A DNA stretch of 13,126 nt from an uncultured Elusimicrobia bacterium (GTDB lineage: Bacteria > Elusimicrobiota > Endomicrobiia > Endomicrobiales > Endomicrobiaceae), in NCBI GenBank assembly GCA_937916125.1, contig CALGGE010000016.1, forward strand, positions 1-13,126, read 5' to 3'. How positions within the stretch are numbered: the stretch's first letter is position 1; every line of letters begins with the position of its first letter. Shown here piece after piece: positions 6,643 to 12,587 of the stretch. Made by a program: the position numbers and the translations under genes. Under the pieces are notes generated by a model. It ran no database searches and had not been told where the DNA came from. It saw only the letters and a program-made list of their open reading frames with translations.

Positions 6643-7542
6643 CTAATTTGCGTCGTTCCCGCATAATTCTCTGAAATTACAATATTTACAGAAAATTTCT
6701 TTGTCTGTTTTTGCAAAACAATCTTTTTCTTTCGGAACATTATGTTCTATATTTTTCAAATAATCATACATTACTTTTGTTTCTTCTTCAACCTGCTTTT
6801 GAAAATCCGAGAGCATATCGTCGGTAATTGTTATTTCCTGTTCAAAATAGCCAGGATTCAAATAAACAACCGTCGGTATGATTGACGAAGAAGCTACGCC
6901 GAAATGATAACTTGCCCAAAGAGAATAACCGACAAGCTGTTTAGTATGTTTTTTTAAATCCTGTTTCCCTGTCTTCCAATCGAGAATATAAATTTTATCA
7001 TCTGCGGGAATAAGAAAATCCACTTTACAGTATGCTTTGTATTCGTTGATTCTTGTTTCGCCGAACCCTTCCGGTTCGACAATCCAATTATCTTTTTCTT
7101 TAAGTGCCGTCTCAAAAATCCATTTCAGTCTGTCGCTTCCGAGAAAATTTTCAAGTATTTTTTCCACCTGTAAAAAAACTTCATCGACGGTAATTGTATC
7201 TTTCTGCTTATAATAAACTTCACAGAAAGTTTTAGTATTGCAATATTTCTCCGTCATATTGCGAACATATTTCATAAAATTAGGTTTGCTTATGGGCTTG
7301 GAAGATTTTTTCAATCTTAAAAGAATATCCCTTATGGAATCATGAACAATATTTCCTACCTCGAGAGCATACGAAGTTAACGCTTTCAATTTTTGTATTT
7401 TTTCCGCAGGATTTTCCCTGTCATAACGAGGGTAATAATTATAAAAATATTGTCTTTGACAATTACTGAAAGTATCAAACCTTGATACGGACCAACCTAA
7501 AATATCCGTAAACGGGAATTTTTTTATTTTCGGAAGTTTCAT
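6643..7542 (-). CDS. RecB/Cas4-like PD-(D/E)XK nuclease with Fe-S cysteines
   Basis: A 299-residue nuclease-fold protein. It begins with SVSRFDTFSNCQRQYFY (18-34), a signature of RecB/AddB/Cas4-type nucleases in which a Cys (here 28) pairs with a C-terminal cluster. Active-site residues seen: His67 (GNIVHDSI), Asp175 (VDFLIP), Asp188 and Lys190 (ILDWKTGKQ), and the QLVGY motif (202-206). The C-terminus has C285-x2-C288-x5-C294. With Cys28 these would be the four ligands of a [4Fe-4S] cluster, as in AddB and Cas4. It has no helicase part and no cas genes are nearby, so it is a stand-alone nuclease. It ends 26 nt before recA, is almost certainly cotranscribed with it, and may process DNA ends in repair. 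The exact substrate is unknown. No strong Shine-Dalgarno. Confidence 0.88.
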   Translation of the reverse strand: MKLPKIKKFPFTDILGWSVSRFDTFSNCQRQYFYNYYPRYDRENPAEKIQKLKALTSYALEVGNIVHDSIRDILLRLKKSSKPISKPNFMKYVRNMTEKYCNTKTFCEVYYKQKDTITVDEVFLQVEKILENFLGSDRLKWIFETALKEKDNWIVEPEGFGETRINEYKAYCKVDFLIPADDKIYILDWKTGKQDLKKHTKQLVGYSLWASYHFGVASSSIIPTVVYLNPGYFEQEITITDDMLSDFQKQVEEETKVMYDYLKNIEHNVPKEKDCFAKTDKEIFCKYCNFRELCGNDAN

Positions 7543-7581
7543 AGCCTGTTTATTTTACAATATTAATATTTTTTTTACAAT

Positions 7582-8373
7582 CTAAAAATTGCCGAGTAAT
7601 TTTTCGGCATTGACGTGAAGAATTTTCTCAAGAAAATCTTTTTCTATATCAAGACTTCTCAAAAACTTTAATTCTTTTTCCGGATCCCCTATGGGGAAAT
7701 CCGTTCCGAACAAGAATTTATTTTTATCGTGTTTGTTAAAAAATCCGTAAACCTGTTCTTTCGGCATAAAAGTTATCGACGAGGAAGTATCCATATAAAA
7801 ATAATCGTCTCCGACAATTTCTTTTTCTATCGTATCCCACATTTTAAAACCGCCCATATGTGCGGCAACAAATTTTATTTCCGGGAAATATTTTTTTACG
7901 TTCTTCATTTGCTTAGGTCCGGCCTGTACAAGCCCCGTTAAAGAAAGTTCATACCCGCAATGCACCAATATGGGAATTTGTAATTTTTGAATTTTTTCAT
8001 ACATGGGAAAAACTTTTTCGTCGTCTATAAAAAACATCTGAAATTCCGGCTGAAATTTTATACCTTGTGCATTTTCTTTAATCCTGTCCAGTTCGTAAGA
8101 CCATTTTTCATAGAACGGATGAAGAGAGGCAAACCTGATAAACCTGTCGGATTTTATCGAGAATAACCAGTTATTTATATGTTCCACCTGATTCGGGCGA
8201 GAAGCTACCGACGCAAGAACACTTTTATCTATTTCATTTTTGTCCATGACGGCAATTGCATTATCTGCCGTGGGAACTGCCGTTATCGAACGACGAAAAG
8301 ATTTTTCCAAATATTCTTTTGCTTTTTCCGCCACTTTGTCAGGCCAAACATGTGTATGAAAATCGACTATCAT
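7582..8373 (-). CDS. Amidohydrolase family metal-dependent hydrolase (TIM barrel)
   Basis: 263 residues of the amidohydrolase-2 type. Metal-site residues visible: the HxH of DFHTHVW (His6, His8), His138 (ILVHCGYE), His172 (AAHMGGF) and Asp225 (LFGTDFPIG). The family includes decarboxylases and hydrolases such as the ACMSD/gamma-resorcylate group, and substrate cannot be told from sequence alone. A Shine-Dalgarno AAAGGTG lies a few bases before the ATG at 8373. It is the first gene of the amidohydrolase-nuclease-recA-rsmA run, 39 nt before the nuclease gene. Its probable promoter is about 230 nt upstream, so its leader would be mostly repeat sequence (8402-8586). No obvious functional link to recA. 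Confidence 0.88.
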   Translation of the reverse strand: MIVDFHTHVWPDKVAEKAKEYLEKSFRRSITAVPTADNAIAVMDKNEIDKSVLASVASRPNQVEHINNWLFSIKSDRFIRFASLHPFYEKWSYELDRIKENAQGIKFQPEFQMFFIDDEKVFPMYEKIQKLQIPILVHCGYELSLTGLVQAGPKQMKNVKKYFPEIKFVAAHMGGFKMWDTIEKEIVGDDYFYMDTSSSITFMPKEQVYGFFNKHDKNKFLFGTDFPIGDPEKELKFLRSLDIEKDFLEKILHVNAEKLLGNF

Positions 8374-8401
8374 AAAACACCTTTACTTAAACTTTTTGTT
8401 A

Positions 8402-8430
8402 TGTCATGCTGAGCTTGTCGAAGCATCTCG
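8402..8430. repeat. CTGAGCTTGTCGAAGC-type dispersed repeat, copy 1
   Basis: A 29-bp unit that recurs at 8487-8515 with a single difference (G or A after TGTCAT). Its core CTGAGCTTGTCGAAGC contains a GCTT/AAGC stem with loop GTCG. Both copies are followed by a TCG/TTG-GTTGCCG linker word. I know this core as a short repeat found in many unrelated bacterial genomes. Confidence 0.85.
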
Positions 8431-8445
8431 TTGTTGCCGTTGAAA

Positions 8446-8478
8446 CTCTTCAACTCTTCAACTATTCAACTTTTCAAC
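8446..8478. repeat. Octamer tandem array (CTNTTCAA x4)
   Basis: CTCTTCAA, CTCTTCAA, CTATTCAA, CTTTTCAA in direct tandem, ending AC. It is the inverse of the GTTGAAYA octamers at 1431-1470 and 13066-13097. Confidence 0.85.
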
Positions 8479-8486
8479 CGTCGTTC

Positions 8487-8515
8487 TGTCATACTGAGCT
8501 TGTCGAAGCATCTCG
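8487..8515. repeat. CTGAGCTTGTCGAAGC-type dispersed repeat, copy 2
   Basis: The second copy, 28 of 29 positions identical to 8402-8430 and in the same orientation, 85 bp away start to start. The octamer array lies between the two copies. Confidence 0.85.
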
Positions 8516-8553
8516 TCGTTGCCGTAGTAGTTTGCCGTTTGTCGTTTAAACTT

Positions 8554-8586
8554 TTCAACTGTCGTTGTTGTACATTGTCGTTCTCA
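8554..8586. repeat. 33-bp linker/heptamer unit, inverted copy of 13038-13070
   Basis: The reverse complement matches 13038-13070 at 32 of 33 positions by eye. The unit joins an octamer piece (TTCAACT), the linker GTCGTTGTTGT, one ACATTGT and the word CGTTCTCA. It lies in the presumed leader of the amidohydrolase gene. Confidence 0.85.
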
Positions 8587-8604
8587 GCTTTTCTTCTTCT
8601 GTTT

Positions 8605-8633
8605 ATTATACAAATTATAAACATCTTTGTCCA
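8605..8633 (-). promoter_or_regulatory. Sigma-70-type promoter for the amidohydrolase-nuclease-recA-rsmA run
   Basis: On the minus strand, TGGACA (8628-8633), 17 nt, then TATAAT (8605-8610). The predicted start near 8598 gives a leader of about 225 nt through the repeats to the ATG at 8373. The shift TTGGAC with 18-nt spacing is an alternative -35. Confidence 0.6.
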
Positions 8634-8761
8634 ATTATATTAAATTACAAATTAACAATAAAAAGTAAAATCTGATAACAAATAATAAAATCAAGCAACA
8701 AAAAATCATAAAAAATAAAAGAACAAAAAATTTAACAATAAAATAAAAATAATAATAACTA

Positions 8762-8790
8762 TTGACAAATAAAAATAAATAATATAAAAT
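8762..8790 (+). promoter_or_regulatory. Promoter for the HTH and H1-like genes
   Basis: A consensus -35 TTGACA (8762-8767), 17 nt, then TAAAAT (8785-8790). Upstream is a long A-rich stretch that could act as an UP-like element. A second TATAAT at 8797-8802 could be an alternative -10 but is 29 nt from this -35. Confidence 0.65.
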
Positions 8791-8831
8791 AATGCCTATA
8801 ATTAAGAAATAAAAATAACGAGTGATAACAA

Positions 8832-9050
8832 ATGGAAAAAATAACAGAAAACAAAAACGATAAACAGATCATGGATATTAAAGAACTGGCGGAATATTTG
8901 GGGATAGGAAAATCTACCATATATAATTTAATACGTCAGAAAAAAATTCCCGCTTCAAAAATAGGGAAACAATACAGGTTTTCAAAAGATGTTGTTGACA
9001 GTTGGCTGAAAGATAAAGTCATAACAAAAAAAGAAGCCGCAACAAAATAA
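8832..9050 (+). CDS. Small excisionase-type HTH DNA-binding protein
   Basis: 72 residues. Positions 14-60 form the winged-HTH 'excisionase family' domain: MDIKELAEYLGIGKSTIYNL (helix-turn-helix), then RQKKIPASKIGKQYRF (wing) and SKDVVDSWL. This MerR/Xis-like fold is found both in phage or ICE excisionases and in small chromosomal regulators. No integrase or attachment site is visible here, so a regulatory role is more likely than excision. The start ATG at 8832 has only a weak GAG-type Shine-Dalgarno (ACGAGTG). It lies 64 nt before the H1-like gene on the same strand. An 11-bp repeat TGATAACAAAT overlaps its start codon and recurs upstream at 8673, a possible autoregulatory site. Confidence 0.85.
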   Translation: MEKITENKNDKQIMDIKELAEYLGIGKSTIYNLIRQKKIPASKIGKQYRFSKDVVDSWLKDKVITKKEAATK

Positions 9051-9114
9051 AAACTATATATTTTATATATAAAGGATTTGGAGAAGTTAAAAAAACTCAA
9101 TCAGGAGGATTAAA

Positions 9115-9504
9115 ATGGCAGAAAAAGTTGCTAAATTAGGCGTAAAAAGAGAAGAAGGTTATCTTTATTTTATCGACAAGAACGGCGACGTTTCCAGATC
9201 AGTAATGGCAAGAGCAGGAAAGAAAGGCGGAAAAACAACGAAAGTTGCTAAAGCAGGCGTAGAAAAAGAATCCGGATACCTCTATTTCTTGGATAAGAAC
9301 GGCGATATCTCCAGAGCAAAAATGTCCAGAGGCGGAACAAGAAAAGCTAAAAAAGCTGCAAAGAAAGTTGTTAAAAAAGCAAAAAAAGCAGTTAAAAAAG
9401 TTGTAAAAAAAGTTGCTAAAAAAGCAGCAGTAAAAAAAGTTGCAGTTAAAAAAGCCGTTAAGAAAGCAGTTAAAAAAATTGCTAAAAAAGCAAAAAGAAA
9501 ATAA
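9115..9504 (+). CDS. Histone H1-like lysine-rich protein with duplicated N-terminal module
   Basis: 129 residues in two parts. Residues 4-38 and 43-77 are tandem copies of a module (KVAK.GV...E.GYLYF.DKNGD.SR..M.R.G), about 22 of 32 positions identical and offset by 39 residues. Each reads like a beta-hairpin with DKNGD at the turn. Residues 75-129 are almost only Lys, Ala and Val in a KKxxKKA pattern, like the C-terminal tails of histone H1 and bacterial H1-like proteins (the chlamydial Hc type or AlgP). The likely role is DNA compaction or nucleoid binding; the module's own partner is unknown to me. A strong AGGAGG (9103-9108) six bases before the ATG, together with the bidirectional terminator after the gene, points to high expression. 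The tail is encoded by near-repetitive GTTAAAAAAGC-like DNA, prone to length change. Confidence 0.85.
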   Translation: MAEKVAKLGVKREEGYLYFIDKNGDVSRSVMARAGKKGGKTTKVAKAGVEKESGYLYFLDKNGDISRAKMSRGGTRKAKKAAKKVVKKAKKAVKKVVKKVAKKAAVKKVAVKKAVKKAVKKIAKKAKRK

Positions 9505-9518
9505 GGTACTTAAAATAG

Positions 9519-9552
9519 AAAAAGCTCAGCTTGTTTAAAGCTGAGCTTTTTT
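9519..9552. terminator. Bidirectional intrinsic terminator between convergent genes
   Basis: A 12-bp stem AAAAAGCTCAGC (9519-9530) / GCTGAGCTTTTT (9540-9551) with a 9-nt loop. T-runs occur in both directions. It serves the H1-like gene (plus) and maf (minus); the maf TAA (9553-9551) overlaps the stem edge. Confidence 0.92.
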
Positions 9553-10108
9553 ATTTTAAAAATATTTTGAATTTTTTTAATTCTTTTTTCAGCCTGATAT
9601 ACGGTAAACCTACGACGGTGTAATAATCGCCGTATATTTTTTTTACAAAACAGTCATCTTTATCCTGCACGGCATAAGAGCCGGCTTTATCCATATGTTT
9701 CCCGAAAAGTTTTTGCAATTCGTCCTCGGGGAGTTTCTGCATTTTAACTTTTGCGACGTCATAAAAAACGACTTCTTTGTTATCGCTTAAAATCGACACT
9801 CCCGTATAAACTCTATGTAAACTTCCGTTAAGTTCTTTTATTATTCTTGCGGAATCTTTTTTATTTTTCGGTTTGCCGAGAATTTCTCCGTTAAGAACGA
9901 CAATTGTATCCGAGCCTATAACGATACTGCCGGGATTTTTTTCTTTTACCGATTTTGCTTTTCTGTAAGATAAATATTTCACAATCGACGAGGGCTTTTT
10001 CAATTTTGTATGTTCGTCAATATCGGCGGGGCTGATTTTAAATTCCATTCCCCATTTTGTTAAAAGTTCTATTCTTCTCGGCGACGCCGAAGCAAGTATT
10101 ATTTTCAT
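9551..10108 (-). CDS. maf: Maf-family nucleoside triphosphate pyrophosphatase
   Basis: Maf proteins hydrolyse non-canonical or specific nucleoside triphosphates to monophosphates (house-cleaning) and were first linked to septum inhibition. The 185 residues show SASPRR (7-12), the catalytic-site GSDT (65-68), GKP (78-80), KAGSYAVQ (141-148) and GDYYTVVGLP (160-169). The length is normal and no motif is missing. The ATG at 10108 has an AGGA Shine-Dalgarno about 8 nt upstream. It lies downstream of tRNA-Asn on the same strand, separated by 126 nt, and may be read from the tRNA promoter. It ends in the terminator shared with the H1-like gene. Confidence 0.96.
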   Translation of the reverse strand: MKIILASASPRRIELLTKWGMEFKISPADIDEHTKLKKPSSIVKYLSYRKAKSVKEKNPGSIVIGSDTIVVLNGEILGKPKNKKDSARIIKELNGSLHRVYTGVSILSDNKEVVFYDVAKVKMQKLPEDELQKLFGKHMDKAGSYAVQDKDDCFVKKIYGDYYTVVGLPYIRLKKELKKFKIFLK

Positions 10109-10234
10109 TTTTATATCCTATATCGATATTAACGACAAATCTTTCAATTTTGCTAATGCTCCGTTCAAGATAACAGCCGTAGTCCGCAATTTGCGGTTTT
10201 TTCGCTATAAATATAATTATTACAAATAACAAAA

Positions 10235-10306
10235 CTCCGACAGTAGGACTCGAACCTACAACCCTCCCGTTAACAGCGGGATGCTCTACCATTGAGCCAT
10301 GTCGGA
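10235..10306 (-). tRNA. tRNA-Asn (anticodon GTT)
   Basis: A complete 72-nt cloverleaf. The acceptor stem TCCGACA/TGTCGGA is fully paired, the D stem is GCTC/GAGC, and the anticodon stem TCCCG/CGGGA carries loop CTGTTAA (anticodon GTT). The variable loop has 5 nt, and the T arm GTAGG-TTCGAGT-CCTAC has the normal TTCGA. Discriminator base G fits Asn. CCA is not encoded, so it must be added by the nucleotidyltransferase. Confidence 0.97.
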
Positions 10307-10326
10307 ATCAATTGCTAAGGTCTAAT

Positions 10327-10355
10327 ATTGTACAGTTTTTTTAAATAAAAATCAA
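10327..10355 (-). promoter_or_regulatory. Promoter of tRNA-Asn
   Basis: On the minus strand, TTGATT (10350-10355), 17 nt, then TACAAT (10327-10332), about 20 nt before the mature tRNA 5' end. The -35 is the same TTGATT as in the hpt promoter. Confidence 0.75.
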
Positions 10356-10376
10356 GCAAAAAATTACTTAAAAGCT

Positions 10377-11045
10377 TTATTCTGCCGTTTCGTTCTTTAA
10401 ATTAATTTCAATTTTTGTATTCTTTCTTATACTTTCAAACCAGTCGTTCAAAACTTCATTTGCTTTCAATTGCAATGCATACTCTTTGTTTAAATCGGGC
10501 ATTTCTTTTTTCATTTCTTCCAATTCGCCGTCGCTTACGGAAGCTGCGGAAGCTATAAGAATTTTTAATTTGTTTGCCGCGATTTGTTTTCTTCTGAATG
10601 TTTCATATTCTTTGGGAGACAATCTTAAATTGTTTAAAAATCTGTAATAATAACGAACATCAAACTGCCCCTGTTCGTTTAAGAAAAACGGATATTTCTG
10701 AATATCGGAAGCAAGCTCGGCGTCGGAAACCGTTATACCGTACTTTTTAGTTTGTTGCCAAATAATTTCATCCTGAACCAAACCTCTGACAATTTCATTT
10801 TGAGTTTTTGTTCTTAAATATTCCGTCATTTCCAAACCGGACTGTCTTAACATATCAAGAGAATTATTATAAAGACTGTAATAAAGCTTATATGGAATTT
10901 TTGTATTCCCGACTATGGCAATGGTATTAAAATCCAATTTCTTGCCAAACATATAACTGCCGAATCCGACAAATGTTCCGGCTAAAAAACCTATTATAGT
11001 TATTAAAAAAATTTTTACTTTGTGTTTTCTTAAAAAATCCATCAT
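10377..11045 (-). CDS. Membrane-anchored SurA-N/PpiD-like protein without a parvulin domain
   Basis: 222 residues: a short basic N-terminus, one membrane helix (about 11-33), then an extracytoplasmic part resembling the SurA/PpiD N-terminal chaperone region. Supporting features are IAIVGNTKIPYKLYYSLYNN, the helical EIVRGLVQDEIIWQQTKKYG with the following ITVSDAEL, and YYRFLNNLRLSPKEYETFRR. No peptidyl-prolyl isomerase domain follows, and the sequence ends soon after in a short charged tail. It is therefore either a reduced chaperone or a family member that never had the catalytic domain. The start at 11045 has AAGGGG about 9 nt upstream; an ATG one codon later is an alternative. It lies downstream of the bactofilin gene by 72 nt, after a hairpin. 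Confidence 0.75.
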   Translation of the reverse strand: MMDFLRKHKVKIFLITIIGFLAGTFVGFGSYMFGKKLDFNTIAIVGNTKIPYKLYYSLYNNSLDMLRQSGLEMTEYLRTKTQNEIVRGLVQDEIIWQQTKKYGITVSDAELASDIQKYPFFLNEQGQFDVRYYYRFLNNLRLSPKEYETFRRKQIAANKLKILIASAASVSDGELEEMKKEMPDLNKEYALQLKANEVLNDWFESIRKNTKIEINLKNETAE

Positions 11046-11098
11046 GATATGTAGCCCCTTTTATATATACATCTGCTGTTCCCGACCATATATACATT

Positions 11099-11119
11099 AA
11101 AAATCGCTTTGCGATTTTT
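11099..11119. repeat. Hairpin overlapping the bactofilin stop; inverted copy of 1480-1500
   Basis: Stem AAAAATCGC (11099-11107) / GCGATTTTT (11111-11119), loop TTT. It is the exact reverse complement of 1480-1500. On the minus strand the core is GCAAAGC and the stem ends in TTTTT, so it may act as a weak terminator after bactofilin. The bactofilin TAA (11120-11118) is part of it. Confidence 0.8.
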
Positions 11120-11489
11120 ATGCATTGTCGTTATTTTTTTCGGTTTCGGCAACAGGCATTGTACTTTGTCCTCTGAATATTGCTCCTTCGTTTATATAAA
11201 GAATATTAGTATATAAATCTCCTTCGACTTTTGCCGTACTCAACAGTTCTATACCGTCATTTGCGTTGATATTACCTTTTATTTTTCCGGAAATCACAAT
11301 ATATTTGGTACTGATATTACCCTCTATTTCGGCACCCTCGCCTATTACAACACTTTCGGATTCTTTAATATTTCCTATAAGCTTACCGTCAATTCTGATA
11401 CTCTTTGCCGTCGATATATCACCCGTAAAAACGGTATCGGTTCCTATCCAAGTTTGTATAGCTTCAATATTTTTTTTAACTTTTTTCAT
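11118..11489 (-). CDS. Bactofilin
   Basis: Bactofilins polymerise into filaments without nucleotide and act as scaffolds for cell-shape enzymes. The 123-residue length is typical. After a short N-terminus (MKKVKKNIEAIQ) the core about 14-108 is a repetitive right-handed beta-helix with alternating Gly and Ile/Val (GDISTAKSIRIDGKLIGNI, AEIEGNISTKYIVISGKIKG). A polar tail follows. Shine-Dalgarno GGAAAGG precedes the ATG at 11489. It follows the M23 peptidase gene after 42 nt, the classic pair in which bactofilin localises a peptidoglycan hydrolase. The last residues (NNDNA) and the stop are encoded by what looks like a repeat word plus hairpin, so the original C-terminus may have been altered. 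Confidence 0.95.
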   Translation of the reverse strand: MKKVKKNIEAIQTWIGTDTVFTGDISTAKSIRIDGKLIGNIKESESVVIGEGAEIEGNISTKYIVISGKIKGNINANDGIELLSTAKVEGDLYTNILYINEGAIFRGQSTMPVAETEKNNDNA

Positions 11490-11531
11490 AACCTTTCCTT
11501 AAATTATTATTTTTATCGGTAATTTCATTTA

Positions 11532-12470
11532 TCAATCAAGATAGCTGTTCAAATATTTCATCGGATTAATCGGCTTTCTGTTAATCTGCAACTCATAATG
11601 AACATGCGGTCCGGTAGAACGTCCCGTACTTCCCATCTTTGCAATTTCTTGCCCTTTAGCAACAAAGTCTCCGCGTTTCACGAGAGATTTGGAAAGATGT
11701 GCATAAACGGTTCTATACTTGTGTCCGTGCTCTATCGCAATAACGTTGCCGTACCCCGATTGCCATCCCGAAAATACTACTATACCGTCGGCAGTTGCCA
11801 CAACGGGCGTACCTTTCTTATTTGCAATATCTATAGCGGGATGGAAAAATTTATGATTAAATATAGGATGGATTCTTACCCCGTAAGGAGAAGAAATAAT
11901 TCCTTTTGCAGGCCATATGGACGGCGTATATCTGAACAACTCTCTCTGTTTTGAAATATGGTTTATTACTTCGGAATAACTTTTCATAGAAGCTTTGTAC
12001 TCTTCCAAAAGTTCAAATGATTGGTTGGCTATATTTTGATAGTCAATATCGTCCATTCTTCCCGAAAGTATCATTGATAAGGCACCGGACTCAAGCGGTG
12101 TAGGTCCGCCGGAACCCAACCCGAAACCGTTCTCTATTATGATCCTCTTGGAATCCATTGCAAGCAAAGAACGAATATGATCGTCGTTCTGCTTTACCTG
12201 CGATAAAATTTCTTTTGATTTTTTTATCTGGTCGGCGAAGAAAAGCATTCTCATTTTCATTATTTTATTATCCGCTTTTATCGTAACATAGTCTATATGT
12301 TTACCGGATATAAAACCCGCCCATAAAGTAAGCCCCGTCCAGCAGAAAAACAACAGGACAAGGACTGACAACGAAAAATTAACCTTAAACGGCTTCATAT
12401 TTCCGTGATGAATAAAAACTATGGTAACTTTTCTTTTAAGTTCTTTTAATAGGTCTTTTAACTTTTTCAT
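11532..12470 (-). CDS. M23-family peptidoglycan endopeptidase (membrane-anchored)
   Basis: 312 residues: a basic cytoplasmic N-terminus (1-30), a membrane segment (about 32-54), a helical linker probably forming a coiled coil (about 65-100 and 140-175), then a LytM/M23 domain (about 190-310). Zinc and active-site residues: His210 and Asp214 (HPAID), His258 (VYAHLS) and the HVH motif (289-291). All are present, so the enzyme should be active in cutting peptide cross-links in the periplasm. It pairs with the bactofilin downstream, as in the shape modules of Helicobacter (Csd1/CcmA) and Caulobacter-type bacteria. AAGG sits 5 nt before the ATG at 12470, and a promoter (12483-12511) lies directly upstream. 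Confidence 0.95.
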   Translation of the reverse strand: MKKLKDLLKELKRKVTIVFIHHGNMKPFKVNFSLSVLVLLFFCWTGLTLWAGFISGKHIDYVTIKADNKIMKMRMLFFADQIKKSKEILSQVKQNDDHIRSLLAMDSKRIIIENGFGLGSGGPTPLESGALSMILSGRMDDIDYQNIANQSFELLEEYKASMKSYSEVINHISKQRELFRYTPSIWPAKGIISSPYGVRIHPIFNHKFFHPAIDIANKKGTPVVATADGIVVFSGWQSGYGNVIAIEHGHKYRTVYAHLSKSLVKRGDFVAKGQEIAKMGSTGRSTGPHVHYELQINRKPINPMKYLNSYLD

Positions 12471-12482
12471 ATAAGCCTTAAA

Positions 12483-12511
12483 ATTATAACATAAAATAAT
12501 TTATGTTTCAA
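12483..12511 (-). promoter_or_regulatory. Promoter for the M23-bactofilin operon
   Basis: On the minus strand, TTGAAA (12506-12511), 17 nt, then TATAAT (12483-12488). The predicted start is only a few bases before the Shine-Dalgarno, so the leader is very short. Confidence 0.65.
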
Positions 12512-12573
12512 CTTTTTTTTATGTTTATTTATATATTTTTAATTTTTTTGTTTAAATTTTCGTAAGAATTTTG

Positions 12574-12579
12574 TATAAT
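12574..12579 (+). promoter_or_regulatory. -10 box of the NUDIX gene promoter
   Basis: TATAAT ends 8 nt before the ATG at 12588, and no good -35 is seen at 17 nt (TTTAAA at 12551-12556). The expected start point near 12586 would give a nearly leaderless mRNA. Confidence 0.45.
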
Positions 12580-12587
12580 AATGCATT

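Larger units (their letters stand above)
8374..8831. other. 458-bp divergent intergenic region: repeats, then A-rich DNA
   Basis: The left half (8400-8590) is packed with repeat modules: two CTGAGCTTGTCGAAGC units, an octamer array and a linker/heptamer unit. The right half (8640-8830) is very A-rich on the plus strand and poor in G and C, with no gene. Divergent promoters lie at 8605-8633 (minus) and 8762-8790 (plus). Two short direct repeats occur in the right half: TTAACAATAAAA at 8652 and 8732, and TGATAACAAAT at 8673 and 8823. The open frame through 8431-8643 is translated repeat, not a gene. Confidence 0.85.

Noticed and set aside
6617..6664. Upstream extension of RecA (16 extra residues)
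   Set aside because: It lies within the end of the nuclease gene and across the strong AAAGGAG site; the family start is MSNAEKMKAL at 6616.
6643..7542. The Fe-S nuclease as a CRISPR Cas4
   Set aside because: No other cas gene or CRISPR array is present, and the 299-residue length and recA context fit a repair-type nuclease better.
8832..9050. HTH protein as a phage or ICE excisionase
   Set aside because: There is no integrase, attachment repeat or other mobile-element gene in the window. The neighbouring tRNA-Asn is intact without a duplicated end nearby.
10186..10203. CCGC/GCGG hairpin followed by a T-run, terminator-like on the plus strand
   Set aside because: No plus-strand gene lies upstream of it, and on the transcribed minus strand there is no T-run after the stem.
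10038..10292. 84-codon minus-strand frame over tRNA-Asn and the maf start
   Set aside because: Its N-terminus is the translated tRNA and it overlaps the maf start in another frame.
11063..11097. ATATATACAT direct repeat (11063 and 11088) in the bactofilin-SurA-N gap
   Set aside because: Short and low-complexity in an AT-rich gap; coincidence is likely.
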